This document shows positions 45,310-57,755 of a stretch of 64,000 nucleotides of DNA, in pieces. The notes under the pieces were generated by a model that was given only the letters and a program-made list of their open reading frames with translations, was not told the origin of the DNA and did not search any database. Location of the stretch: positions 35,112,355 through 35,176,354 of the forward strand of contig OZ038462.1 in assembly GCA_964036295.1 (NCBI GenBank), given 5' to 3'. Origin of the DNA: Plumapathes pennacea. Taxonomy: Eukaryota; Cnidaria; Anthozoa; Antipatharia; Myriopathidae. Position numbers and translations under genes: made by a program. Every line of letters starts with the position of its first letter. Position 1 is the first letter of the stretch.

Positions 45310-46400
45310 GCGAGTGAAAGAACCAACAGAGAGAGAGAGAGAATTAAAGAGTTAAATAATTAAATAAACTAACAAAAGGAAAGATAACAATGCAGAATTG
45401 TACCCTGAACAGATGATTTTAAATTTGTGATTTTTTTATGTATGTTTTCTAAAATAAACATGCATCTTTTAGCTTATCAAAGCACGGTCGTCTATATTAA
45501 GTTTTCATTGATAAAATTCCTCGACTTATTCTTCAACCGAAAACCGTGAAGGGCATGGAACGAGAGTAGAAAGAAGAGCTTTTCTCCTCGCCCCATTTTC
45601 CTTTATTGGAGATACCTGCTCGGGAGCGCAGCCTGGTACAACAAAGCCCAAAAGAACTATTACTTCAACCTGCTTCACTCGCATCCTGCCAGGCGGAAAT
45701 TATTGAATATCAGTAAGCTATACAATGTTCTAGTAAGCTGAAAATGGACCACTTTTTACCCGTGATTTGAGCTTTATTTCACCCTCTCATAAATTATTCT
45801 TACATATGTTTCTACATACATACTTTAAGCAAGCATCACAATATTTTCACACCGGTTTTAAGCTTCTATTTTTTTTCCACGCGCATCTTTCTCAAAATAA
45901 CTAATAAAGAAAAATTCCTAGTTCCTCTGGTGCTCTAGAATAGTTACACCTCAACTAACGGCACCCTGGGCGCAGTATCGTCACGTTTATATCAACTAAC
46001 GTGTTGGACACTTTTGGTACCAACGTATCTCTTTAACTCCCAGGAGTGATTAACTTTGGTCTTCTTGGTCTTGGTCTTCTTCTTCTACTTGATTTTAGTC
46101 TCTCACAAGAGTTATATCACTCAGTATGGAGAACTTGACATTTGATAGCTAGCTCACAGATGAATGCTGACTGAACAAACATTCCTCACTACATATAATT
46201 CATACAATTTCTTCTTGAATGGTTGAGGAAATTTGTATTTTGAGCTCAGGGGTGAAAGGACGGACTGTTTGTCGATAAAATCCACCGGTCAGTTTAGTCG
46301 TTACGCCGAGCACACAAAGCCGACTATGCCATGGCCCAATACACAGCTCAGGGTGAATTGTTTGTTACAGCTAGAGCTAGATCAAAAGATAGTCTTCGTA
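45310..46400. other. Intergenic region between gene D and the MFSD12-like gene
   Basis: AT-rich, with a (GA)n tract at about 45,330-45,343. The missing last exon of the minus-strand MFSD12-like gene may lie here or in 46.4-47.5 kb, but no convincing acceptor plus ORF was found. Confidence 0.4.
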
Positions 46401-46414
46401 TGTCGTGACATGAC

Positions 46415-46690
46415 ACCGCGGAAATACGTTCTTGACGATCACTTCTCGTTGGTCAGCGTTCGTCGCCATGGCTTTCTAAGTTCTGCTAAATTGTCGAGGT
46501 ACAATTTCACGCTATGTGCAAGCCTCGTTTTCTTGTGCACACCTTATGCTATAGAAAATGCATTGAACTAAGTTATAGTTGAGTACCGAGTTCTAGCATT
46601 GAGTTTCTTGGTCAAGTTTTGAGGTTTTACGAGCTTTACACTGAACTACAAATCTACACTTTTATTCCACAGTTTTGTGAAATGACCGCT
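46415..46690. repeat. Dispersed repeat, copy 2 (partner at 7.8 kb)
   Basis: Diverged copy of 7,795-8,055 in the same orientation: CCGCGGAAATACGTTCTTGAC, TTGGTCAGCGTTCGTC, AGAAAATGCATTGAACTAA. Confidence 0.65.
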
Positions 46691-46841
46691 GACTCAAAAG
46701 CAGGTGACCGCACGGCAGAGAGCGTGTTTCCGCGGTGTCTTGACAGCCACAGCCATGTCTGATCTATGATTTACCGCAGTTGCAAGTGCAGAGTTCTCCA
46801 CTTCAGGCTCTGCTTTGTGCACTGCAGTTGTCCGACATCTA

Positions 46842-47066
46842 GGGCGCGTTCAATTGAGTCTATTCCGGAATAGGAATAGCGATGTTGATCGGTAAAATGC
46901 TTTGGTTTGCACAAACTGACTTAGGTAAAGATGCATCGGGAGCTGTTCGAAATGCTAGCGTAAAGGTGATCAAAAACAATTTCGAACAAATTATCCCTCG
47001 CAACAAGCAACACTTTGGGTCATTTCAGCTATTCCTATTCCGGAATAGAGTCAATCGAACGCGCCC
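46842..47066. mobile_element. MITE with 3-bp flanking duplication CTA
   Basis: A 225-bp element with arms GGGCGCGTTCAATTGA and CTATTCCGGAATAGGAATAG, and their near-perfect inverses at the right end. CTA flanks both sides (46,839-46,841 and 47,067-47,069). No ORF of note. Confidence 0.78.
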
Positions 47067-47430
47067 CTAGTTGTATTCTCCAGGTATCTTTAGACCTTGG
47101 TCATCATTCCATGCGTCCAAGTCGTCTGTTTGAGTGTCTGCATCCACCGTGTGAACTGATTTACAAAAATAATTGTCTGTGTCAGCAATGCGGAATGGAT
47201 AAAGGAAGCGCTCTAAAGCGTGCTTTTCACGAGCAACGCAAACACAAGGTCCTCATTACACAGTGAAAATAGGCTCAACACAAGTGCAAACACAAACGCA
47301 ATTGCGAGCACAAGGATGCTAGCGCTTGCGTGGAGCCTGCTTTCACTGTGGAATAAGGAACTTGTGCTTGCGCTTGCGTCGCTCGTGCGTCGTTAAAATA
47401 TGGGAGCACCACCACTCCCACCTCAACTCC

Positions 47431-47496
47431 TACCCCCCTCCTATTCCCCCCCCCCCCCCCCCCCCCCTCCTCCCCCCACCCCCACCCCCATCCCCC
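47431..47496. repeat. Poly-C tract
   Basis: Nearly pure C for about 65 bp with occasional T or A. The proline- and glycine-rich ORFs across it are artefacts. Confidence 0.85.
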
Positions 47497-47590
47497 GGGC
47501 CATTGAACCATGTTGTTGCTGGTGCAAAGAAAAAAATTAGCGATATTAGATAAAAAGAAAAGCAGGTTATTTTGATTGAAATAAACTCAC

Positions 47591-50500
47591 CAATTTTCCG
47601 GCAGGCCATTGTTGCAGGGAAAAATGCCAAAACGGCCATGAGACCCACAACTGAAGCAACGCCTGGCACAATGGAGAACATGTGACGTATGTATTCTCCA
47701 CTAGAACTAAAAACAAGGGGGAAAGATAACTAAAGTCAGTAACTCTCAAAGTTTTAGTCTTCGCGCCGGACTCTACAACCGTGTGGTGACTGTTCACTCG
47801 CTCAAGATTTGTTGTCATAAGCAAGAGACTTGGCAAAATTGAAGGTAAACTGCTGTCATCATGATATATGTTTAAAGTGCGAAAGGAAATACTAACATCA
47901 CTCTAAGAATGATCAACTTCAATTTTCTCCTTCAGTTTCTCACCCAAAATATATCATACAGTATGAATGACTTGGCTTTTGATACCTTGCCCAAGTAAAA
48001 CTGATTGAACTATCAGTTCTCACTGCACCACTCGTACATGTTTTTCTTTAAAGGATGGGAGAAACTTCCGGTTTATCTTAGGAGTGAAAGAATCCTGGGA
48101 TTCAACTCACCCTTCAGTGGGAAAACACTCTTGTATCAGCGCAATTGCTACTCCAACCGCAATCTTGGACAGGATAGCCATTGCTGCGTACACAAAAGCC
48201 CCTGACTCCTGCAAAAGTTGAAAATTGAAAACGTCGTTAAAGGTTTTAAATAGTCAAGATGTGCTACTTATTTGAACTTACTACTTTTTTTTACTTCTTG
48301 TATGCTACTATTCTGCTAGTTAAATTTTGACACGACACGGCAAAACAAAGAGAAACTTTAGGTTCATGGGAGACTAAAAGCTGAGTACACCTTTGGCATT
48401 GACATTTCGTCTACAATCTTCTTTTCACTGTTACATTTCATCTACAATCTTCTTTTCACTGTTACCTTGTTTTCACTAATGAGGTCAGCTGCCAACGCCA
48501 ATGACGTCACATACATCACAGAAACACCGCAGCCCAAGAGAATTGCGGCGCAGTAGGCCGATTGTTTACTGTTCTCGCCCAGGAAGAAGAACCAAGCAGA
48601 CGAGCCCATAACCAAAGCGGCAGCTATAGAATACGTCCACTGTGACGAGGGGAAGAAAACAAGAGGTCAGTTGTTTCCTAGGAACGGCTGTCTTCGCTGC
48701 AGTCCGCGTACATGACTAAAATCGACGCAGAGAAAGTGCGAAAGGACCGTATTCTTCAAAACGTTTTGTGGAAAAAATCTTGAAATAGTTATTCTGGGTA
48801 TGGGCCAGATGGTTTGGAGGTTAACTTTTCTATATACATCTCTCTGTAGTAATATATTTAGAAACGAAAAGTTGAAGGTCGACTGAAAATAGTCTTCATA
48901 ATATTGTTGTTAGAATAAATGAAACTGACATTTTAGTTTCACTTTATTTTCTCACCTTTATTCCTAAAATCTTGTCCAACTTCTTGGCGGCTGCACTTGA
49001 CAGAACTCCACTGATCAAAATGACGAGAGGAAAATATGCGATCGCTTCCTGAAAAATAAAGAGGGAATTAGCCATCTTAGACCCCGTGCACACTAATCCG
49101 TTTTCGTTTGTAAACACTACTACAATTTTTTTTGTTTTAAAAAAGTTTTCCGGCCACACCGCTATAGCGTTTTTGAGGCACGCGATCATCGTGACGTCAG
49201 CGTTTTCAAAAACTTCTGTTTTTGCCGTGCACACGACAAACATAAACCGGCGCTTAAAAAAAACTGCTCTGAAGAGAGTTTTCTCGAAAAGTTCCGTTTT
49301 CGTGGACAAAAATGCCGTCTTAGGTGGACGGAAGGCCAAAACGGAAAAAAAAGTTGCGTTTTCAAGTAAAACGACTGGTGTGTGTGGGGCTTTAATTTGT
49401 TGGCATTTAGCTTAAGTCGGCGGAAATGTCTTCATGAAGACATTTCGACGACTGTCGAAAGATAGTTGTAAAACATGATGTTTAACATGTCGCAAGCACA
49501 CAGATTGGACTCGGGTAGTAAACGGTCTCGTTTCCAGGCTTTCTCCTACCCCGTCCACGGCAGGACACTCACCTTATTAAAATGCAGAGTGTCTGTCAGA
49601 TAAAGTGGGAGATATGAGCGCGGAACGGAATTTGCCAGATGCACGCACATGTAGGCGAAAGACACCTGCCACAGAATGAAATTATTTTACGTAAACCTCA
49701 GGGTAACATCGACCTGCGTATATGTCTCATGTCGATTGGAATTGAAGGTTGTTTATATCTGTCTTTCATGTATGTCGGCCAGTCGGTAGGTTGTCGGGCG
49801 GTGGTCGGTCGGTGGGTCGGTCGGTGGGTTGTCGATTGCCGTGGTCGGTTGGTGGTTACATTGGATTTGTCCATACCTTATAAAACAATGGTTTCTTAAA
49901 CCAGTCTTTCCAGTTCATGACAGCAGTTGCCTTCAGCTTAGCAGCGTAGAGTTTTTCCTCGTAATCCACATCCTCGACGATTATCGCTACAATGTTGTTA
50001 GGAGTAAAAGTGTCCGCCTTTTTCACCTGGTCAGATACGGAGCGTCCTCTGCCGGTTCCAAGCTCTGAATTTAAGTATTTTTCTCCCGGATATTTGTCAG
50101 TGAGTTCCTTTTGAGATTGAACATAACTGACATTCTCGAGGTTTTCATCAGAGGAAATTGATTCCACGTCCTTAGTTGAATCGCCTTCGTCTACAAAACC
50201 ACTGGAATCCGTCCTGCAGCTACGCGTGTCTACGTCGAACTGGATCTGAACGCTTCGCACCGACTTACTTCGATCACGATTTGTTTCGCGTGGGACGTAA
50301 TTCCCGATTTCGTCCTCGTCTCCGTCATCAGCTTGGAATCCTGTGTTGGAGATGCTAACAGACCTCCCCTTCCTGTCTGAGTCATCGAGATCGATCTGGA
50401 CACTGACGGAGGTTTCAACCGTATTCAAGGTTTTCCCAGAATCGCTGACCGCTGGAACGGTTGTCTTTCCATCCTGGTCGATATTGTCTTTTTGAAATGC

Positions 50501-53500
50501 AGGGTTATCAAGCGACATGTCCTCTTCTATGCAGTCTAGTGCTGAGCTTGCATTTGAAGAGGGGGTGCTGTCGGAACGGTATTTCAAATCAAAGTCGTCT
50601 TCAGTGTAGTCGAAGCAAATTCCATCTATTGCTTTCCCGCTTAACGCCCGGTAACTTAGAGCTCGACTTCGAGCTCTTTCTCGTCCCTGCAAAACTGAAG
50701 TGACAAAAACTTTAAGCACACTGACAAAAATAGAGAGAGGGACGGTTTATTTCCTAGAAGTATGTTTAGTTATTAATATTAATCTTCAGCGCGGATTTTA
50801 TCAATAAAATAAGCGACCACCAAACATACCCACGAATGCAACACACTGTGGAACGTATGCCCTGTTTACATGGAAGGAGGATGACCCTTCTAGGAAGGAC
50901 ACCCTTCTCTGTTAAAATTTCTTGTCATGTGAACGACATGATAAGTAGGGTCACCCTTGAAGGAGGGCTACCCTATCTCCTTGCTAGGGTGACCCTTCCA
51001 ACAGGGACAACTTTTGGCCATGTAAACGCTCGATTTAAGGTTGCCCTTCCAGGAGAGCCAAGTTTAGAGGGACCAGGTGTCTGTCAATTCCCGCCAAGCT
51101 TTTTGCCCTTGGTGAGGTAGCCTTAGGGATAGCGCTTGGCAAGTAAAGGGGACTGTCTTTTGACCGTTTTGGGAGGCTGTTCAGATAATAATTAGTAAAA
51201 CTGAAAACACACAACACCAAAATAACAACACAGTGCACTCAAGATGCCCAACAATTGCTGCTCACCTGGGTTTTCTTCGGGCTTGCGTGGCTTTGGTTCC
51301 ACAGTTCCCAAGTGAAAAATAAGTGAAAACAGACCACCAGTTCCAATCGCAATAACTGCCAATTTCTGCAATTCAAAAGTTAATTGGTGTCAGGTCACAA
51401 AAATACGGCTTAGTACAGAGAATTAGTTAATTCAACATCCGAATCAAACAATTTCAATTGTGTTGCAATACTGTTGTATCGTTTGCTGAACGTGTAAGTG
51501 TGAATCACTAATATAATTACCATAAAATCCTTCCACTGATCGGGCGACAGTTCTTCCTGACTGCTGTCTGTATCCAGCATCACCCAGGTCACCCCATACA
51601 TGAAAATACCGCTTATGAACGAAAACCCAGATCTACGAACAGAAACATGCAGGGTCAAGTCAACTGTGAATAGCAAAACCTTGCTTCTTAGTTTTAGTTC
51701 CACCAATTACCCCCCTCTCAACGTTCTACCCCCGCCTCGCCACTCCACCACCCCAACCCCCATGTCCCATTGATTGTCTTGTTGAACAATATTTAGCGAA
51801 ATTTTTACCCAGAAGGACTGGGTTTATGAATGTAGCACAAATCAGTGGGAATGCTAAATGTTTCTCTAACCACCTAGTTTTAGAAACTACGTGCTCACAG
51901 TGTCAACATTCCTGGGCGGGGCGGGGGATTTATTTGGTCTTTATGCACAGTAGAGGGGGTATTCATGAAATACATTTCATTATAAAATAACTATGATACT
52001 ACGCGCGCCCTGATTGGCTAAATAACCGTGTTATATGAGAGTATGTTTTTTACTTGACTAATTATTTTATAAAAGAAATATATAACGTGTGCCCGTGTAA
52101 TATAGCCTCATCTAAACACTTGGGAAGTTGGGAGAATACTCGAGTAGCGCCGGAAACCACTCGGCGGCCTCGTGGTTTCCTTACGCTACTCTCGTGTTCT
52201 CCCAACTTCCCGCGAGTTTAGATGAAGCTATATTACACGGTGACGCGCTATATATTTCTTAAGTCAAATGTCAATATATTTCATTTGTTGAGATATAGAA
52301 CACCCCAGTCTGAAGCCGGATGTAACTTTGCTTATTCATCGTCAAAGCTCAGGACTAGTGTCAAATATTTATTTGTATTTAATTACATTTTAGGTGTTTC
52401 TGTTTTTCTTTTTCGCGTTGAGCTAAAGTACCAAAAGCATTGAGGTTTATAGTGTAATAAAAACTGTTGAGCCGTTTTCGGTAGCACGCGTCGACATATT
52501 TTGAATTGAGACTAAAACCACAATGCCCCAGAGAACAATCAATAGCTCCTTGAGACACCAGACGTAATTATTGATCACACGCCAAGAAGCTTTAGACCGC
52601 TCTAGAAATCTTGTGTTCCACCGAACCATAACTTGTTCTTTTTTTTTTATTCCAACATGCACAAGAACATACTCCCTGAACCCAACCAACAAAAATCACG
52701 TCTATGACCACCGTGTAACCCTTTCCAAAGGCTCAACCTTGAAAACATCTAGATCGAAATGTCAAATAAAACCTAAAAGTGTGACCACTCAAATGAAAGT
52801 TCTTGATGAGTGCGTTCTAGCGATGCTCATGTTGTTGTTCTTGTTGTGATTTACCACACGGCGAGAAAAATGTAATTGAAAGGAAAGAGCGATTGTTTTC
52901 TAGTTATTTTGTTTTTAAACCAGTTTGACCTCGATAAGAATGCTGAGTTAGCAGCTTGAGTGACCGGTATTTATGGGATCAGCGTTTAATGGAATGCCAC
53001 AGCTGTCACACCGCTAGATGCTCTCGAAAAACCAGTTTTAAATCAGTTACTCAGCATTCCAAATAATTCTCGTTATGACTAAGTGATTTTCAGTTTTCAA
53101 TGTAAAACTGTTTTCTTTTTTTCTCATAAACTGAAGATGTCGACAGAATCATTATGTTTTGGTCATCCCAGGAAGAAAGGCAAGCTTTTATCGAAATCAG
53201 AAATTTTGTTCACCTACAACACAAATAAATTGTTTGCTTGTGGCCCGCAAGTATCAGGAACTTGATGTTGTTCAATTGTCCAAAAAAATTTAACATCATT
53301 TGTGCAGCAGTACAGTACGAGCTGCAAGTGGTAACATGAAGAGGTCACGCTAGTTATGGAACAGGGACTCTTATGTTCTTATTTGTAATCAGATTGCCTC
53401 TCGAGCTATTTCAGCCTCTTGGGCATTTTTGCGCATGAGCGCAAGCTACTCCCTCTGAATTACACAGTGCGAATAATTCAAGATATTTACCGCCAGAAGA

Positions 53501-54148
53501 GACAATATATTTTGACAAGTGAAAACAAGCAAAATTCTTCAGACTGAAAACCGTAACTGATACTGATAACAATACAAAGAGTTAATACCTCAAAGCGTTC
53601 AGTTCTACCATTTCTCCAGGTCTCTTGGCAATCTCTGGGATGAGAGCAAGATGGGAGACTTCACTGGTGGACCATCCAACATTCCAGAAAACCATCACAA
53701 TCAAGTAATAAAACACAAGAACTCGCTCGGAAGCGTCATTCCCACACGCAAAACACGGCATGAGCAGAAACGGCGCCAGTCCAGCCACCAGAATTGTCCC
53801 CATCAGATTCCAGAGCTTTCTTCTTCCGTACAGCGCAGACAGATACGGAATAGAGATATTGTCACACGCGTACCCAGACACCATTGACAAGACTGCGTCA
53901 ATAGCGCTCGCAGCCATCCAAATTATCCCGGTGGACTGATTGGAAAGGCCCAATATTTTCGTTTGAAATACTAGAATGTACGACCCGATGAAGACTGCGG
54001 TTAAACTATTCAATGTAGGCCCAACTCCGTACGCTAGACGACGAGCCAGAGGCGTCCGTGGCTTTACGCGCTTTTGTCTCGTGTTCGGCATCACCAACAT
54101 ATTCGTGTCGGACCGCTTTCGAGACATTCCGCGCTTTTTCTTCTCCAT
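47591..54148 (-). CDS. MFSD12-like major facilitator transporter (C-terminal exon missing)
   Basis: Nine phase-consistent exons on the minus strand: 53,589-54,148, 51,521-51,632, 51,266-51,365, 49,877-50,694, 49,573-49,665, 48,956-49,048, 48,466-48,639, 48,111-48,208 and 47,591-47,700. They encode about 720 residues with twelve predicted membrane segments. Family marks: RRLAYGVGPTLNSL in TM1, GYACDN..IPYLSALYGRRKLW (the TM2-3 loop motif), LALIPEIAKRPGEMVELNALR in TM4-5, FHLGT, YLPLYLTDTL, SGVLSSAAAKKLDK and GAFVYAAMAILSKIA. Vertebrate MFSD12 is a lysosome and melanosome membrane protein needed for cysteine import; the substrate here is not known. The loop between TM6 and TM7 is about 270 residues, far longer than usual. 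Start chosen: the first in-frame ATG (MEKKKRG). The last exon ends in phase 1, so a short C-terminal exon is missing. Confidence 0.86.
49080..49391. mobile_element. Intronic MITE with TTA flanks
   Basis: Lies in the intron between the TM7 and TM8 exons. The left end GACCCCGTGCACAC and the right end inverted AGCCCCACACACAC are flanked by TTA (49,077-49,079 and 49,392-49,394). The interior is a diffuse palindrome of CGTTTT/AAAACG words. The terminal pattern resembles the 26,087 element. Confidence 0.7.
49760..49860. repeat. GGTCGGT/GGTGGGT minisatellite
   Basis: Imperfect GGTCGGTCGGTGGGTCGGTC units in the intron between the loop exon and the TM7 exon of the transporter. Confidence 0.7.
50830..51130. 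repeat. Degenerate palindromic repeat in the transporter intron
   Basis: CCCTGTTTACATGG near the left and GGCCATGTAAACGC in the right part are inverted. GGGT(C/G)ACCCTTC and CCTTGAAGGAGGG words recur between them. Ends and target duplication are not resolved. Confidence 0.45.
52065..52262. mobile_element. Palindromic element of about 200 bp
   Basis: Long arms: ATATAACGTG with TGTAATATAGC and TTGGGAGAATACTCGAGTAG on the left; CTCGTGTTCTCCCAACTTCC, AGATGAAGCTATATTACAC and TATATATTTCTT inverted on the right. The loop is CACTCGGCGGCCTCGTGGTTTCC. It lies in the first intron of the MFSD12-like gene. Confidence 0.7.
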
Positions 54149-54319
54149 GATTGGAATATTCCGAGTGATTTGCAGGCCACGATTCTCCCGCCAACGGATA
54201 TCAGCGAAGTCTTGCACCGCTCAAAGACGGAAAGTATTTTTACGAACGCTTTAGCTCGGTTTGATAAGCGCGCAGAGCGGACGTCCAAATCAGAATATGC
54301 AGACAAATTGATCATTTCA

Positions 54320-55530
54320 GTTTATATTTAAAATCAAGTGTGTTACTCGAGGAACCAGAAAAACGAGGAGATTAACCAGTCCAGCAGGGCCCGGCCGCAT
54401 AATGGTCAGCAGGCTTTGACATCCGGACAAAGCGGTGGGCGCTGCATTAAAATATTTTCATTGGAGCAATCCAGAATTAGCTAAAACAATGCATTGGCTT
54501 TATATTTGTCTAAGTATCGGGTTATCTAGAATAAAATTTCAGAAGGTACAATGCCCTTGTGTTTTTGGACTGTGCCGTGTCGGTTATTCCCGTGAAACTT
54601 TCAAAACTGCAGAGTCAGTCTGACCCGGTGGCATTTGGTAATATCATTATGAGCTTCCGAAGAGGAAAAGGAATCTGCTCAACGCGTCCCAGATTAAACT
54701 CAAGTTTTCCACTGTGTCTCAGTTTGAGCTCATCTTGCTGCTGTGTTGATATACTCTAGCCCGACCGCACACCGAGCGATTCGACTCGAAATACTAAAAA
54801 TAATGAGGCCATATTTGAGGTAGAGCCAGTAAGTTTACATTCGAACGGAATTGAAGGACTGGTAAATTTTACCGCCCAGTTCTGATGTCTTTTTCATATT
54901 TTTGTGGCGTTTTCATTTCCCCTGCGGCCAGTGAAAACAATCACACCGTATGTATTGGAAGGGAGCAGCGAGCAGAAGCGTGCCCGAGATAGATTTGGCT
55001 CCTTGCCACCCTAACCCATTGCCTAGTCTAACTTGTTGTTTTGTAACGTCTGTTCCCTCACCTGACGTTGCTTGTGAAATTCTACCCCTCTTTGCTAGTA
55101 CAGAACATTTTCTTTAATGAATGGGTCGAATTTAGATGCAGTTTCTAGAGCAGCATTATAATGAATAAAAAACGGATAAGCATGAACCCAATTTAATCGG
55201 TTTTAATCAGTTTTACATCAGTGTTTCGAACGGGGCAAATCCAATCTTCGTTCACAGTTTCGTTTGACTTGCGCTACCCGTTGGCTTTCTCCGCTCTGCT
55301 CACCATCGTGTCTGAGTCATAAGATGCCCGCGTGCCCGGAAACTGATAACGGTTCAGTGCAATGTAACAGGCGTGCACGTGAGGTGAACAGAGAAGTAGA
55401 CTGTGAACAGTCCCTTCGCTTCTGGCCAAAAACATAATGCGCGAGTGAAAAATGAATGCCGCGGTTTGAAGCCGAGATCTGGGCGGACGCCTTTAAATCA
55501 CGTTTATTTTTCACTCGCGCATATTTATTC
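54320..55530. other. Intergenic between the MFSD12-like promoter and the next MITE
   Basis: No gene. Short inverted arms GCGCGAGTGAAAAATGAA (about 55,439) and TTATTTTTCACTCGCGC (about 55,504) flank a 50-bp loop. Confidence 0.4.
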
Positions 55531-55547
55531 TTTTGGCTTAACAGTTA

Positions 55548-55794
55548 AGGTGAAGTAATACGGGCAACATTTTCAGTGCAACTTGTCGTGCAACAATGTT
55601 GCGTTGCAAGCTGCACCGTAATGTTGCACGTATTACCACCGTGTTGCAAGTTGCAGCAACATGTTGCACGAAGTAGAAGTGGGTTCTACTTCGTGCAACA
55701 TGTTGCTGCAACTTGCAACACAGTGGTAATACGCGCAACATTACGGTGCAACTGACAAGTTGCACTGAAAATGTTGCCCGTATTACTTCACCTT
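55548..55794. mobile_element. Nearly perfect palindromic MITE with TA flanks (247 bp)
   Basis: Both halves match over about 115 bp: AAGGTGAAGTAATACGGGCA, CATTTTCAGTGCAACT, TGCAGCAACATGTTGCACGA and their inverses around a short AGTGGGTTC loop. TA precedes (55,546-55,547) and follows (55,795-55,796). TA duplication suggests the Tc1/mariner group. The full transcript would fold into one long hairpin. Confidence 0.85.
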
Positions 55795-55799
55795 TAGGG

Positions 55800-57540
55800 A
55801 AGTGAAGTGATTTGACACGACGATAACCAGGTTCAAGACTGTCGCTGCTCTGGTTCTGTTAGCAAGACTCCACAGCAGCATGATATGATTTTGGCTCTGA
55901 TCGTGTAACTCAAGTTTCAAAGGAATGTATGGAATTTTAACGATCACGGGAAATCATAGCATTTTGAAAGAAACTTGGCAAAAACGTTCTCCGTCTGTTA
56001 ATTGTGCTCTCCTTTGTCCCATGTTTTGAACTGAAGCCGCTACGGCCAGCATTGGTGGTCGAATGTGTTTCTTTTGGTGTGTGCTATGTTGCTCCACAGA
56101 GTCACGCTATGACCGGAAGTTGATAACTGTTTTACCGCAGCACGTACATATACCTTTTCTGTTAACAGGAGGGCGTGTGAGGTTAACAGTGAAGGAAGTG
56201 AAGAGATTCTACAATATACTGACACGATGCCACGGCAGCTACTCACTAACACACAACTAAGACTGTCACTACTCTAGCTCTGTTATTAAAGCTCCACTGC
56301 AAGCAGGGTATGATTTGGCTCTGAACCAAGGCCATACACACGGACACTATTTCACCGCCAAGAGCCCATGGTTACCGCGCTTATTCGTCCGGTCGCGTCT
56401 CTGTTCGCGTGTCTGAAGACCGAGTGGGTAACAGCCGACACGGGGTTGCAGGGAGTGACACGAATACGTCTTTTTATACAAGATGTCACCGGACAAATTC
56501 AAACGTACTTCTCCACTAAATACAGGTATTTCCAGAAGACCAGTATAAACAAGACACGTGACTAGGTGTACAGGAGTGACTCGAATACTCCAGTTACGCA
56601 GGCTCTCCGTTGGGTTCGGTGGACGCGCGGAAACTGGGGGCGGGGAGGAGAAGGGAGAACATTGCCAGCACGCCATTGTCTTCTTGAATTACGCCCCTGC
56701 CACGCTCAAGCGCACTTGTCACGCTCCGCTAATTTAGCTGTCAAAAACGCTAACAACAAAAACACAACATGACAGCTTGCTTCAAGTGTGTGTGGCATTT
56801 CTTCACATGGGAACTCTAAATAAACTACATGTCTAAATGCGGTTTTCTAACTGTACACGTAATGGTTTTCCAGAAAAGTTTGAAAACGCAGTGAAGTTTG
56901 AGAAACACCGAGTGCTTTATTTTGGCTGAAGTGTAAGCTTATATTACCTCGAGTTAGAAATTGACAGTTGAAAGAAGCATCTGCTTACAGTAATTGAATA
57001 AATGGGCGTAGAGTCAGATCACGTTTCAAGAGAAGATTGCTTTAGATCGTAAGAGTTTGTGTGTTTTTTATGATCCTATACGGGGTCCCGTATTTCCATC
57101 GAATTGCGTGATTCAACAGTGGGCAGTGCAACCTGTTCGAGATCAGTACGGGTGAAAGTCACTCGAAAATAGACGAATAATACATCATGATTGTAGCTAA
57201 GAAACGCGGTAGAAAACCAAAACAATCGACGGCCGACGATTTCTGCTGCCTCTGCCAGTGCAACTAAGTACGGCTCCTGGATTTCTGCGAGATTCCCATG
57301 TAAGCTCTCTTTATGTCACCGACCAACTGCAAACGCAAATGTTTCTATAATTTTATCGTTTCACACCCCCGCCCGATGCCTGTGATACCAAATCTCGTTG
57401 AGACAAAGTGCCAAGGGAATGAGAAAATGTGTCTCTTTATAACAAGTTCGCGTTATGAACGAACCCGTTATAATGAGTTTGTGGGAAAACGGCCAAAATT
57501 TGTGTTATAGAACACTTTGGAAGCCGCATCATCGCGCCAT
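55800..57540. other. Intergenic, no gene recognised
   Basis: Short ORFs without domains. AGACTGTCGCTGCTCTGGTTC (about 55,836) and AGACTGTCACTACTCTAGCTC (about 56,261) are related words about 425 bp apart, a possible old duplication. Confidence 0.4.
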
Positions 57541-57544
57541 TTCC

Positions 57545-57755
57545 ATATTGGACGGTGCCGCCATCTTGGATTTAAAGCGAGGATGACCTGACATGACTGA
57601 TTGCCAGACACGAAACAAGGGAGTTTCCTATCGCTCTAAAGCACCAAAGCGTCTACAGAGGAGTTTCATTTGGGGAGTTACATGCACAAACTTCCAAGTT
57701 AACCGGGCTCAATTGCCAGGACAGCCTCTTTTTGAAACCCGTGCCAGTTCCCGAT
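57545..57755. repeat. Dispersed repeat, copy 2 (partner at 2.45 kb)
   Basis: Same orientation as 2,445-2,660. The ORF that crosses it (57,593-57,964) ends in an acidic tail of no recognised type and is not supported as a gene. Confidence 0.65.

Noticed and set aside
47275..47553. Proline-rich and glycine-rich ORFs
   Set aside because: Products of the poly-C tract at 47,431-47,496.
48944..49339. A long minus-strand ORF extending the TM8 exon upstream
   Set aside because: The upstream part is the intronic MITE; the exon is bounded by a tttcag acceptor at 49,049-49,050, and its stray copy at 41 kb preserves that boundary.
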